A DNA stretch of 43,509 bases from Streptomyces sp. CB01635 (lineage in GTDB: Bacteria > Actinomycetota > Actinomycetes > Streptomycetales > Streptomycetaceae): contig NZ_NNBL01000026.1 in assembly GCF_002803065.1 (NCBI RefSeq), forward strand, positions 1-43,509. Direction: 5' to 3'. Below the pieces are notes generated by a model, which had not been told where the DNA came from, made no database searches, and saw nothing but the letters and a program-made list of their open reading frames with translations. The translations under genes were made by a program, and so were the position numbers. Each line of letters starts with the position of its first letter. Positions within the stretch are counted from its first letter, which is position 1. This document shows, piece after piece, positions 31,674 to 39,043 of this stretch.

Positions 31674-31988
31674 TTACGACACGCCCGCGAGCCGCAGGAG
31701 GCCCGTCGTCGCGGCGGCCACCACGACGACGACGGCGAAGGGCGCCTTCCGCCACGCGAGCAGCCCGCCGGCCAGCACCCCGGCGGGCCGGGCCCACCCG
31801 GCGAACCCGTGTCCCTCGGTCAGCGCCCCCGTCGCGAGCAGCGCCACCAGCAGCACGGTCGCCCCGACGGTCAGCAACTCCTGTACCCGCGCGGGCAGTT
31901 CGGCCCGCCCGTGCAACAGGGGCCCGGTGAGCCGGAAGGCATAGGTCCCGGCGGCCAGGACGAGGACGGCGACGAGCGTGGCGTTCAC
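31674..31988 (-). CDS. azlD: AzlD-family branched-chain amino acid exporter subunit
   Basis: A 104-residue membrane protein with three or four helices (ATLVAVLVLAAGTYAFRLTGPLL, ELLTVGATVLLVALLATGAL, and two near the C-terminus). The early TYAFRLTGPLL motif is typical of AzlD. It pairs with AzlC to export branched-chain or related amino acids. The ATG overlaps the azlC stop (ATGA), so the two subunits are coupled. No terminator is obvious downstream. Confidence 0.9.
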   Translation of the reverse strand: MNATLVAVLVLAAGTYAFRLTGPLLHGRAELPARVQELLTVGATVLLVALLATGALTEGHGFAGWARPAGVLAGGLLAWRKAPFAVVVVVAAATTGLLRLAGVS

Positions 31989-32821
31989 GAGGAGGCTCCC
32001 GGGGAGGTCGTACGGGTCGGGGCCTCCGGGCCGGTCGTAGGGGAGGAGGATCCCCGTCCGGTCGTGAGGGACGGGGATCCCCGGCGGGGAGTGCGGGCCA
32101 CGAGCAGGCCCGTCAGCGCCAGCAGGACCGGCATCCCCGCGGGCAGCACCGGCGTCGCGGCGACCGCGATCACCGCACCGGCCGCCGCGGCCCGTCGCAC
32201 CCCGGCCCCGCCGCGCAGCGCGGGCAGGACGAGGGCAAGGAGCACCGCCGGGAACGCCGCGTCCAGACCGAACCTGGCCGTGTCCCCGAGCGCGGAGCCC
32301 GCCAGCGCCCCGGCGAGCACGCTGAGGTTCCAGGCCGCGAAGAGCCCGAGGCCCGATATCCAGAACGCCGCCCTGCGCCGCCGGGGATCCCGCTGGGCGA
32401 GGACGAACGCCGCCGTCTCGTCGGTGACGAGGTGTGCGCCGACGAGACGCGCGGGCCAGGACCGGCCGAGCGCGTCGGCGACGGCCAGACTGAACGCCGC
32501 TGTGCGCGTGTTGAGCAGCAGCCCGGTCGCCGCGGCGGCCACGGGGCCGCCACCCGCCGCGAGTACGGCGACGGTGCTGAACTGCGCCGACCCGGCGAAG
32601 ACGATCAGCGACATCAGTACGGGAACCCAGACGGGCAGCCCGCCGGTGACCGCGATCGCGCCGAAGGAGACCCCCACGACGGCGTCGGCGAGGCAGACGA
32701 GCGCGATGTCGCGCAGGAGCCGCCGGTCGCTGTGGGCGGGAGCGGCGGCGGGGTCCGAGGGTGCGGCCCGGTCCTCGGCTGTTCGTTCAAGAGGACCATC
32801 TGTTCGGTGTGGCGAACGCAT
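31985..32821 (-). CDS. azlC: AzlC-family amino acid export permease
   Basis: A 278-residue polytopic protein of the AzlC family. Landmarks are ADAVVGVSFGAIAVTGGLPVW, SLIVFAGSAQFSTVAVLAAGG, LLLNTRTAAFSLAVADAL and HLVTDETAAFVLA. With AzlD it forms the branched-chain amino acid efflux system first seen as azaleucine resistance. The last 30 residues are Gly/Ser/Thr-rich repeats (TGRGSSSPTTG). ATG 32821 is 6 nt from a -10-like CATTCT, so the mRNA is probably leaderless. A 19-bp operator occupies codons 2-7 and its twin covers the -35 box; the divergent gene is an XRE-cupin regulator, the likely repressor. Confidence 0.9.
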   Translation of the reverse strand: MRSPHRTDGPLERTAEDRAAPSDPAAAPAHSDRRLLRDIALVCLADAVVGVSFGAIAVTGGLPVWVPVLMSLIVFAGSAQFSTVAVLAAGGGPVAAAATGLLLNTRTAAFSLAVADALGRSWPARLVGAHLVTDETAAFVLAQRDPRRRRAAFWISGLGLFAAWNLSVLAGALAGSALGDTARFGLDAAFPAVLLALVLPALRGGAGVRRAAAAGAVIAVAATPVLPAGMPVLLALTGLLVARTPRRGSPSLTTGRGSSSPTTGPEAPTRTTSPGASS

Positions 32822-32865
32822 ACTCGTAGAATGGGCACAGGGCCGTCTGTTCGTCAAGGCGAACG
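32800..32865. promoter_or_regulatory. Paired 19-bp operators between azlC and the XRE-cupin gene
   Basis: CTGTTCGGTGTGGCGAACG (32800-32818) and CTGTTCGTCAAGGCGAACG (32847-32865) share both GTTCG/CGAAC arms and differ only in the centre; their starts are 47 bp apart. Further half-sites flank them: GTTCGTTC at 32781 and GAACGAAC at 32883. The first operator sits just inside azlC and the second overlaps its -35 box, while the outer half-site lies close to the regulator's own start. This layout fits autoregulation plus azlC control. Confidence 0.7.
32822..32857 (-). promoter_or_regulatory. azlC promoter, leaderless
   Basis: On the minus strand TTGACG (32857-32852) and CATTCT (32833-32828) are spaced by 18 bp, and the -10 ends 6 nt before the azlC ATG at 32821. 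The -35 is embedded in the second 19-bp operator, so binding there should exclude RNA polymerase. Confidence 0.6.
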
Positions 32866-32906
32866 ATCTGGTCCGCCCTAGCGAACGAACGGTGAGTAGG
32901 AGCAGC

Positions 32907-33470
32907 ATGGCCGGCCAGACCCCCCGCCTCCCCCTCGACCGGATCGCCGCGGCCCTGCGCCGGGAGCGCGGCCGGGCCGGGATCTCCCTGTCCGAGCTGG
33001 CCAAGCGCGCGGGGATCGCCAAGTCCACGCTCTCGCAACTGGAGTCGGCGAGCGGGAACCCGAGTCTGGAGACCCTCTGGGCGCTGAGCGTCGCGCTCGA
33101 CGTGCCGCCGAGTCTGCTGCTCGACGCGCCCCGCCCCGTCGTCCAGGTCATCAGGGCGGGCGAGGGGGTCGCGGTCCCGTCGGAGCAGGCCGACTACGCG
33201 GCGACGCTGCTCTCGCCGAACCCGCCGGGCTCCCGGCGCGACCTCTACTTCCTTCAGGTCGAACCCGGCGCGCCCCGCGACTCGGAGCCCCATATGCCGG
33301 GCGCTGTCGAGCACATCGTGGTGGGCACCGGCCGGGTCCTCGCGGGACCCCAGGACGACCCGGTCGAACTCGGCCCGGGCGACTACATGTCGTACCCCGG
33401 CGACGTCCCGCACACCTGCCGCGCCCTGGAGCCGGGTACGACGTGCGTCCTGGTCATGCAGTACGCGTGA
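32907..33470 (+). CDS. XRE-family regulator with cupin domain
   Basis: A 187-residue regulator with an N-terminal HTH (about 8-62: LDRIAAALRRERGRAGISLSELAKRAGIAKSTLSQLESASGNPSLETLWALSVAL) and a C-terminal cupin-2 barrel (about 110-185) with EPHMPGAVEHIVVGTGRVLAG and LGPGDYMSYPGDVPHTCRAL. The cupin probably senses a small ligand. ATG 32907 has AGGAG 4 nt upstream. It is divergent from azlCD with shared operators, so it is the expected repressor and may detect an amino acid that AzlCD exports. A bidirectional hairpin follows the stop. Confidence 0.93.
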   Translation: MAGQTPRLPLDRIAAALRRERGRAGISLSELAKRAGIAKSTLSQLESASGNPSLETLWALSVALDVPPSLLLDAPRPVVQVIRAGEGVAVPSEQADYAATLLSPNPPGSRRDLYFLQVEPGAPRDSEPHMPGAVEHIVVGTGRVLAGPQDDPVELGPGDYMSYPGDVPHTCRALEPGTTCVLVMQYA

Positions 33471-33479
33471 GCAAAAGGC

Positions 33480-33530
33480 AGGAGCCCCGTCTCCGCCTCG
33501 TGCCGGGGCACTTGGCGGAGCGGGGCTCCT
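33480..33530. terminator. Bidirectional terminator between XRE-cupin and cold-shock genes
   Basis: AGGAGCCCCG plus CTCCGCC (33480-33497, one bulged T) pairs with GGCGGAG plus CGGGGCTCCT (33514-33530), a 17-bp stem. It lies 10 nt after the regulator stop and 62 nt beyond the end of the convergent cold-shock gene. A weaker hairpin (GTCCC...GGGAC) lies between 33558 and 33585 on the cold-shock side. Confidence 0.85.
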
Positions 33531-33591
33531 TGGGTACTGCATCCGTTCCGGAGTCACGACGTCCCAAGGGCAAAACCTGGGGACGCCCCAC

Positions 33592-33795
33592 TTACATGGG
33601 GGTGACGTTCTCCGCCTGCGGGCCCTTCGGACCCTGCGTGACGTCGAAGCTCACGGCCTGGTTCTCCTCGAGGGAGCGGAAGCCGTTTGCGTTGATCGCG
33701 GAGTAGTGGACGAAGACGTCCGGGCCGCCGCCTTCCTGGGCAATGAAGCCAAAGCCCTTTTCAGCGTTGAACCACTTCACGGTTCCGGTAGCCAT
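33592..33795 (-). CDS. Cold-shock protein (CspA family)
   Basis: A 67-residue single cold-shock domain, beginning MATGTVKWFNAEKGFGFI. The nucleic-acid-binding motifs RNP1 (KGFGFIAQ) and RNP2 (VFVHYSAI) are intact. It binds single-stranded RNA/DNA and melts RNA structure. Length is exactly that of the family; it matches the ScoF/SC 7.0 type proteins of Streptomyces. AAGGAGG lies 6 nt before the ATG, a very strong ribosome binding site. A long 5' leader and a good promoter lie upstream, and mqnA is divergent. Confidence 0.97.
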   Translation of the reverse strand: MATGTVKWFNAEKGFGFIAQEGGGPDVFVHYSAINANGFRSLEENQAVSFDVTQGPKGPQAENVTPM

Positions 33796-33938
33796 AAGCC
33801 CTCCTTGGGCCAAAGGGTCGCCCTGCTCCAGAACCTGCAAATGCACTTGCGAACAACTGCAAAAGTCTGAATACGACGAGAGCCCGCGGTCACATGCTCC
33901 GCAGGCTCTGTACTGCAAGGGAAACCAAACTGCAACTT
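33796..33938 (-). promoter_or_regulatory. Long 5' leader of the cold-shock gene with TTGCAG repeats
   Basis: From the predicted start near 33938 to the ATG is about 143 nt, the long leader expected of cold-shock mRNAs. It holds four TTGCAG copies (minus strand) at 33935-33930, 33918-33913, 33862-33857 and 33840-33835, and a 10-bp hairpin with one G-U pair (33880-33889 with 33899-33908). The region is clearly less GC-rich than its surroundings. A thermosensing or RNA-binding function is inferred. Confidence 0.6.
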
Positions 33939-33945
33939 GCGGGCG

Positions 33946-33973
33946 AGCCTAGCACGCAGGCGCCGGAATGCAA
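33946..33973 (-). promoter_or_regulatory. Cold-shock gene promoter
   Basis: On the minus strand TTGCAT (33973-33968) and TAGGCT (33951-33946) are separated by 16 bp, a close match to the principal-sigma (HrdB) consensus. Transcription would start near 33938. Confidence 0.7.
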
Positions 33974-34075
33974 TAGAGGGAAAGATCACGTCACCCGGAG
34001 GTTTGACACGGGGCGTCAAAGGGTTGACAGAGCCGACTCGGGGACCCTGAAGCCTGCACCGTACCGCATGGGGTC

Positions 34076-34081
34076 TAGCCT
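34076..34081 (+). promoter_or_regulatory. Putative -10 box of leaderless mqnA
   Basis: TAGCCT lies 6 nt before the GTG start of mqnA, where no ribosome binding site is visible, so a leaderless mRNA is likely. The -35 is weak (CTGCAC at 34054). Upstream, TTTGAC (34002) and GTCAAA (34015) form a 6-bp dyad and TTGACA at 34024 is a second promoter-like word, so more than one start or an operator is possible. Confidence 0.5.
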
Positions 34082-34087
34082 CGCGAT

Positions 34088-34951
34088 GTGGACAATTCTC
34101 CCGAGACCCCGCAGCGCAACCGGCCACGAGTCGGCCACATCCAGTTCCTCAACTGCATGCCCCTGTACTGGGGACTTGCCAGGACGGGAACGCTCCTCGA
34201 CCTCGAGCTCACGAAGGACACCCCGGAGAAGCTCAGCGAGAGCCTCGTCCAGGGCGACCTCGACATCGCGCCCATCACCCTCGTCGAGTTCCTGAAGGCC
34301 GCCGACCAGCTCGTCGCCTTCCCCGACCTCGCGGTCGGCTGCGACGGCCCGGTGATGTCCTGCGTGATCGTCTCGCAGGTACCTCTCGACCAGCTCGACG
34401 GGCGGCGGGTCGCGCTCGGCTCCACCTCGCGCACGTCCGTGCGCCTCGCGCAGCTGCTGCTCGCCGACCGTTTCGGCGTGCAGCCCGACTACTACACGTG
34501 CCCGCCGGACCTGGGCCTGATGATGCAGGACGCGGACGCGGCCGTGCTCATCGGGGACGCGGCCCTGCGCGCCAACCTCCACGACGCGCCGCGCCTCGGG
34601 CTCCAGGTCCACGACCTGGGCGCCCTGTGGAAGGAGTGGACGGGACTGCCGTTCGTCTTCGCCGTGTGGGCCGCCCGCAAGGACTACGCGGAGCGCGAGC
34701 CGCTCATCACGCGCAAGGTGCACGAGGCGTTCCTCGCCTCCCGGGACGTGTCCCTGGAAGAGGTCACCAAGGTCGCCGAGCAGGCCTCGCGCTGGGAGGT
34801 CTTCGACGAGCAGGTCCTCGAGCGCTATTTCACGACGCTCGACTTCCGCTTCGGCGCGCGGCAGTTGGAGGGCGTCACGGAGTTCGCCCGCCGGGTGGGC
34901 CCGACGACCGGCTTCGCGGCCGATGTCCGGGTCGATCTGCTGCAACCCTGA
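34088..34951 (+). CDS. mqnA: Chorismate dehydratase, menaquinone biosynthesis
   Basis: A 287-residue MqnA protein, first enzyme of the futalosine pathway, which dehydrates chorismate to 3-[(1-carboxyvinyl)oxy]benzoate, the substrate of MqnE. The family start RVGHIQFLNCMPLYWGL, the segment GDLDIAPITLVEFL, LGSTSRTSVRLAQLLL, and GDAALRANLHD...DLGALWKEWTGLPFVFAVWAARKD are all present, a periplasmic-binding-protein-like fold without a signal peptide. GTG 34088 was chosen because a -10 box lies 6 nt upstream and no other start gives a better context. A strong terminator follows 23 nt after the stop, so mqnA is monocistronic and divergent from the cold-shock gene. Confidence 0.96.
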   Translation: MDNSPETPQRNRPRVGHIQFLNCMPLYWGLARTGTLLDLELTKDTPEKLSESLVQGDLDIAPITLVEFLKAADQLVAFPDLAVGCDGPVMSCVIVSQVPLDQLDGRRVALGSTSRTSVRLAQLLLADRFGVQPDYYTCPPDLGLMMQDADAAVLIGDAALRANLHDAPRLGLQVHDLGALWKEWTGLPFVFAVWAARKDYAEREPLITRKVHEAFLASRDVSLEEVTKVAEQASRWEVFDEQVLERYFTTLDFRFGARQLEGVTEFARRVGPTTGFAADVRVDLLQP

Positions 34952-34974
34952 CGCGGTAGCTCCGCCGTCCCCGG

Positions 34975-35016
34975 AAGGCGTACGGGAATTCCCCCGCGGG
35001 AATTCGCGTACGCCTT
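34975..35016 (+). terminator. Strong terminator after mqnA
   Basis: Arms 34975-34993 (AAGGCGTACGGGAATTCCC) and 34998-35016 (GGGAATTCGCGTACGCCTT) pair over 19 positions with a single mismatch and a 4-nt loop. It begins 23 nt after the mqnA stop and ends in CTT/TCT. Confidence 0.9.
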
Positions 35017-35263
35017 CTGCGTGCCGCCCCTCTCGCGTGCGGGGCAATTCCGGCTATCCGGAAACAACGGGCTGTTCGGTGACGATCGGCTGTGAACGTC
35101 AGGAATTTCACCGGTGAACGTTTTGAATACACGAGGCGCGCGGATATCGGAGCGATGCGTTCCGCGAGGCGGCGACTACGGGAAGGCGTGACATACGGGA
35201 GGGCGTGACAGGGGAGGACTACCCTGGCCCGACTGGAGCGTGGGCACAGGGGGAGGCCAGGCC
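35017..35263 (+). promoter_or_regulatory. Intergenic region upstream of the Ser/Thr kinase
   Basis: The mqnA-kinase gap is 312 bp. After the terminator, the 247 bp up to the kinase ATG carry no coding frame that I can support. Two direct copies of GTGAACGT flank an AT-richer stretch (near 35092 and 35113), followed by TTGAATACAC, which may include a -10 box. GTGACA-type words occur near 35190 and 35206. Promoter activity is likely, but the exact start is not clear. Confidence 0.35.
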
Positions 35264-36961
35264 ATGCAGTCGCTGGAAGCCGGCGAACCGACCACGATCG
35301 GGCCCTACCGGCTGCTCGGAAGGCTTGGTTCCGGCGGCATGGGCCGCGTCTATCTGGGGCGCAGCGCCGGAGGCCGCACCGTCGCAGTGAAGGTCGTCCA
35401 TCCGCACTTCGCGCTCGACGAGGAGTTCCGGGCGCGCTTCCGGCGCGAGGTGGACGCCGCGCGGCGGGTCGGGGGCGCCTGGACCGCGCCGGTCCTCGAC
35501 GCCGACCCGGAGGCGTCCGTGCCGTGGGTGGCGACCGGTTACGTGGCCGGTCCCTCCCTCGCGCAGGCCGTGAAGGAGCGCGCCCTGCCCGACCACTCCG
35601 TACAGGTCCTGGGTGCGGGCCTCGCCGAGGCGCTGGCGGCGGTGCACGGCCTCGGGCTCGTCCACCGCGACGTGAAGCCGTCGAACGTGCTGCTCACCGT
35701 GGACGGCCCGCGCCTGATCGACTTCGGTATCGCCCGCGCCACCGACGGCACCGCCTCCCTCACCTCCACCGGCGTCTCGATCGGGTCGCCCGGATACATG
35801 GCGCCCGAGCAGATCCTCGGCAAGGGCGTCACGGGCGCCGCCGATGTCTTCTCCCTCGGCGCGGTCCTCGTCTACGCGGTGACCGGCACCTCTCCGTTCT
35901 CCGGCGACTCGTCGGCCGCGCTCCTCTACAAGGTGGTGCACGAGGAGCCCGAACTCGGCCTGGCGCGCGGGGAACTGCGCGACGTCGCCGCCGCGTGCCT
36001 GGCGAAGGACCCGGCCGCGCGGCCCACGCCCGAGGAAGTCGCGAGCGCTCTCGCCCCGCAGGGCGCGGCCCGGCTCGTGGCGGCGGGGTGGCTGCCGGGC
36101 GCGCTGGTGGAGCAGGTGGGGCGCAGCGCGGTGGCGCTTCTGGACCTGGAGGGCGCGGCGCCGGCGGGTGCCGCGGAACGTTCGGGGCCGGTCGGATTCA
36201 GCGAGCCGTCGGTCGACTGGCCGTCGGACGCGGCGGGGGCGCCCGCCGGGGTGTTCGGGCCCCCCGATCCCGCGTACGGACCGGTCGTCCCGCCCGTGCA
36301 CGCGCCCGCCGACTCTGCCCCCGCTCCCGCCTCCGCCGACGCCGCCGTCCCCGCGCCGCGCACCGAGGTGCCGGGTGCCGGGAAGCTCTCCGTCAGTGTG
36401 GCCGCGACGTCCGTGCCGGGCTCAGGCGGTCGCGGGCGGAGGATCAGCTGCACGGTCGCGCTCGGTGTCGCGGGCGCGCTCGCCGCCGTCACCCTCGGCT
36501 CGGTGTTCCTCTTCGACCTATTGCCCGGCTCCTCGAAGGGCGGGAGCGACACCGCGGGCGGCCATCCACCCGCAGCGACGGCCTCCGCCTCCGCCCCGAA
36601 GGGCACCGTCCCCGCCTCCTTCGTGGGCACTTGGGAAGGACCCGGCACCGGCCTCGGCGGCACGCTGCCGATGGGCACGTTCCGCGTCACCGTCGAACAG
36701 GGCCGGATCGGCGAGGAGTTCGGCACGTTCCACCAGACCGACCCGATCGGCGCAGTCTGCGAGGACGTCCTCGTCCTCAAGCGGGTCGAGAAGGACCGGA
36801 TCGTCGCCACGGGCATCGCCAAGAAGTCGAACGGCGGGCAGTGCACCACCGGCCGCCACGAAGTCCGCCTGATCGAGTCGAAGTCGGGCGACCGTCTCAC
36901 CTACGAGACGGACAACCCGCGCGCGGGCGACCCCGTCGCTACGATGCGGCGCGCCGGCTGA
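35264..36961 (+). CDS. Membrane Ser/Thr protein kinase (Hanks type)
   Basis: A 565-residue receptor-like kinase. The catalytic domain (about 14-270) has the Gly-rich loop LGSGGMGRVYLG, Lys43 (VAVKVV), HRDVKPSN (His134-Asp136), IDFGIAR (DFG 153-155), and the activation-segment end GSPGYMAPEQ. A Pro/Ala-rich linker of about 110 residues leads to one membrane helix (CTVALGVAGALAAVTLGSVFLF) near 395-415. An extracellular domain of about 130 residues follows (FVGTWEGPGTGLGGTLPMGTFRV), resembling the beta-rich sensor tails of other Streptomyces kinases, with no PASTA repeats. ATG 35264 has GGGGGAGG upstream; an earlier start at 35240 is less likely. Its 3' end overlaps the next, convergent gene by 23 bp. 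Confidence 0.93.
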   Translation: MQSLEAGEPTTIGPYRLLGRLGSGGMGRVYLGRSAGGRTVAVKVVHPHFALDEEFRARFRREVDAARRVGGAWTAPVLDADPEASVPWVATGYVAGPSLAQAVKERALPDHSVQVLGAGLAEALAAVHGLGLVHRDVKPSNVLLTVDGPRLIDFGIARATDGTASLTSTGVSIGSPGYMAPEQILGKGVTGAADVFSLGAVLVYAVTGTSPFSGDSSAALLYKVVHEEPELGLARGELRDVAAACLAKDPAARPTPEEVASALAPQGAARLVAAGWLPGALVEQVGRSAVALLDLEGAAPAGAAERSGPVGFSEPSVDWPSDAAGAPAGVFGPPDPAYGPVVPPVHAPADSAPAPASADAAVPAPRTEVPGAGKLSVSVAATSVPGSGGRGRRISCTVALGVAGALAAVTLGSVFLFDLLPGSSKGGSDTAGGHPPAATASASAPKGTVPASFVGTWEGPGTGLGGTLPMGTFRVTVEQGRIGEEFGTFHQTDPIGAVCEDVLVLKRVEKDRIVATGIAKKSNGGQCTTGRHEVRLIESKSGDRLTYETDNPRAGDPVATMRRAG

Positions 36962-37445
36962 CGCGGATGTACCCCACGACCAGGGCCGCCGCCGCGGCGA
37001 GCGTCGCGGCCAGGCCCGTACCGCAGACCCAGGGGTGGTGGTCGAACACCCAGCTCGGGCTCGACGCGCCGCGGCCCGACGGCGGCCAGGTGTCGACGAC
37101 GAGGCTCAGCAGGAGCACCAGCGCGATCCCCTCAAGGACGGCCGCGGCGAGGTGCAGCGGCGAACGCCCTTTGCCCGCCACGCCGTTGACGCGGAACCCG
37201 GAGAACGCGAACGCCCACACCAGGGCCGGGAACACGGCCCCCAGCACGACCGCGAACGCGTGCACACCGCCGGGCCACGCGTCGTCCGCCCAACGCCACA
37301 CGGTCTCGCCCCACAGGAAGGCGCCGACCGCCATGAGGACGATGCCGCCGCCGATCACGAGAAAGATCAGACAGCCGAACAGGGCGTTGCCACCACGGGC
37401 CTTGCGCGGCCGGGGAGGCTTGGGCGGCTTGGAGGGGCGGGGCAT
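36939..37445 (-). CDS. Hypothetical four-helix membrane protein
   Basis: A 168-residue protein with a basic Pro/Lys/Arg-rich N-terminus (MPRPSKPPKPPRPRKARGG) and four hydrophobic helices (NALFGCLIFLVIGGGIVLMAVGAF, GGVHAFAVVLGAVFPALVWAFAF, LAAAVLEGIALVLLLSLVVD, GTGLAATLAAAAALVVGYI). I do not recognise a family. It ends inside the kinase gene (convergent, 23-bp overlap) and is divergent from the gene at 37497. The positive N-terminus predicts a cytoplasmic location of both termini. Confidence 0.75.
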   Translation of the reverse strand: MPRPSKPPKPPRPRKARGGNALFGCLIFLVIGGGIVLMAVGAFLWGETVWRWADDAWPGGVHAFAVVLGAVFPALVWAFAFSGFRVNGVAGKGRSPLHLAAAVLEGIALVLLLSLVVDTWPPSGRGASSPSWVFDHHPWVCGTGLAATLAAAAALVVGYIRVSRRAAS

Positions 37446-37496
37446 CCGGGGAGTGTGTCACGGTGCGGGGGGACACACAGAGGGGGAGCAGGGGAC

Positions 37497-38192
37497 ATGG
37501 GATTCGGCAGGAACAGGGGTGCGGCCGGGCCGCTGGTCGAGCCGGTGGCGTGGGAGGACGTCAGCTGGTTCGTGGTGACCGACGTCGAGAGGGCCGCCTC
37601 GTTCCCGCGCAAGCCGGTGAAGGGCCGCCTCGCCGTACGTGTCCCCACGGCGGTCGCGGGCGTGCGCCACTTCGCCCCGGCGGCGTACGTCGTGGGGGAC
37701 GGCGAGGACGGCGGACCCCACGAGCTGTACGAGGCCGGGGGCGCGCAGCGGCTCGTGTGCACGGTGACGGCGGCGGGCGACGCACATCTGGTCACCGACG
37801 CGGCGGGCGCCGAACTCGGCCGCGTCCACCGCACCTCCGCCGTGAAGCGCACTGTCCAGCACGGGCTTTGGCTGCGGCAGCCGGACCGGCCCGACGCCGT
37901 CGCCCGCTACCACTGGGCCAAGGGCAGCGCGAAGGGCATCGCGACGCGCGGCAAGGACGGCGCGGTGCGGGGCGCGGGCGCGCTCGTCGGCAGCGTCGTC
38001 GACTCCGTGCTCAGCCTGGGCGCCGAGGGCGGCGACCAGTCCGGTACGCGCACGGCGAAGCCGGTGACATGGCGGGCCGGCGAGGAGACCGTACTGACGC
38101 AGGGGTACGTCGATGACGTCAAGTCGTATGTGCCGCAGGCCGGTTGGCTCGACCGGCGGCTCGCGTTCGCGCTGGCGGTGCTCGGCCGGTAG
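37497..38192 (+). CDS. Hypothetical protein upstream of the prepilin peptidase
   Basis: A 231-residue protein that I cannot assign. It starts MGFGRNRGAAGPLVEPVAWEDVSWFVV and has alternating short strands and turns (LVCTVTAAGDAHLVTDAAGAELGRVHRT) suggesting a mainly beta fold. No signal peptide is seen, and the only candidate membrane segment is the weak VRGAGALVGSVVDSVLSLG. GGGGAGCAGGGG precedes the ATG at 37497. It ends 34 nt before the A24 peptidase gene, so the two are probably co-transcribed. Codon usage matches the neighbours. Confidence 0.75.
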   Translation: MGFGRNRGAAGPLVEPVAWEDVSWFVVTDVERAASFPRKPVKGRLAVRVPTAVAGVRHFAPAAYVVGDGEDGGPHELYEAGGAQRLVCTVTAAGDAHLVTDAAGAELGRVHRTSAVKRTVQHGLWLRQPDRPDAVARYHWAKGSAKGIATRGKDGAVRGAGALVGSVVDSVLSLGAEGGDQSGTRTAKPVTWRAGEETVLTQGYVDDVKSYVPQAGWLDRRLAFALAVLGR

Positions 38193-38226
38193 GCGACGCC
38201 GACAGGTGCGGGGGGAAGGGGTGGGG

Positions 38227-38964
38227 ATGGTGGATCTGTTGCTGGTCGTGGCCGGGGCGGTCTGGGGTGCCGTGGCCGGGCTGTTCGTGCCGCGGGCCGC
38301 GTACCGGCTGTCCGTGGAGCCGGACGAAACCTGGCGGGCGAGTTGCCCGGACGGGCATCCGCTGCCGGGCGGTGTGCGCGGATGGCTGGGGCGCGGGCGG
38401 TGCGGGGAGTGCGGCAGGGCCCTCGGCCCGGGCGCCCCGATGCCCGTACTGCTCACCGCCGCCGTCTGCGCAGCCCTCGCCGCCGCCACCGGCATCCGCC
38501 CCGAACTGGGCGCCTGGCTCCTCCTCGTCCCGCCCGCAGTGCTCCTCGCGGTGGTCGACGCCCGGGTGAAGCGCCTGCCCGACGTCCTCACCCTGCCCCT
38601 AGCCGCGGCCGCCCCCGTCCTGCTCGGCCTGGCCGCGCTGCTGCCCGAGCCGGGCGGCGACTGGCCGACGGCGCTGCTCGGCGCGGTGGCGCTCGGCGTC
38701 GGCTACCTCGTGCTCTTCCTCATCCACCCCCAGGGGATGGGGTTCGGCGACGTGAAACTGGCGGTCGGCCTGGGGGCGGTGCTCGGCTGGTACGGGTGGG
38801 GGCTCCTGTTCATCGGCACGTTCGCCGGGTTCCTGTTCGCCGCGCTGTACGGCGCGGGTCTCGTGATCGCCCGGCGGGCCGGCCGCAGGACGGCGATCCC
38901 GTTCGGGCCGTTCCTGCTCGCGGGCGCGCTGGCGGGCGTACTGATGGGCGCGTACGCCGCCTGA
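38227..38964 (+). CDS. Prepilin peptidase, A24 (type IV leader peptidase) family
   Basis: A 245-residue membrane aspartyl protease that would cut class III signal peptides of pilin-like proteins. Both active-site Asp motifs are visible: VVDARVKRLPD and the GxGD-type MGFGDVKLAVGLGAVLGW. The cytoplasmic loop has the Cys motif SCPDGH...GRCGECG, a zinc-type loop as in full-length PilD but without an evident second methylase domain. About seven helices follow. No pilin or secretion ATPase gene is in the window, so its substrates lie elsewhere. ATG 38227 has AAGGGG 5 nt upstream; GTG 38221 is possible. Confidence 0.9.
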   Translation: MVDLLLVVAGAVWGAVAGLFVPRAAYRLSVEPDETWRASCPDGHPLPGGVRGWLGRGRCGECGRALGPGAPMPVLLTAAVCAALAAATGIRPELGAWLLLVPPAVLLAVVDARVKRLPDVLTLPLAAAAPVLLGLAALLPEPGGDWPTALLGAVALGVGYLVLFLIHPQGMGFGDVKLAVGLGAVLGWYGWGLLFIGTFAGFLFAALYGAGLVIARRAGRRTAIPFGPFLLAGALAGVLMGAYAA

Positions 38965-39043
38965 CGTCGGGCGGCAGGACGTGCTGGCGTACGCTGAGAC
39001 GGTCCGTCCACAACCCTTACGAACGAAACGAAAGGGACGCCCG

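Noticed and set aside
28684..31797. A 1037-codon open frame on the minus strand
   Set aside because: It runs antisense to the MFS gene and out of frame through the ATPase gene, with Arg/Pro/Gly-rich composition and no recognisable domain.
30759..33470. A 903-codon frame on the plus strand
   Set aside because: Only its last 187 codons, the XRE-cupin regulator from ATG 32907, are coding; the rest is antisense to the ATPase and azlCD genes.
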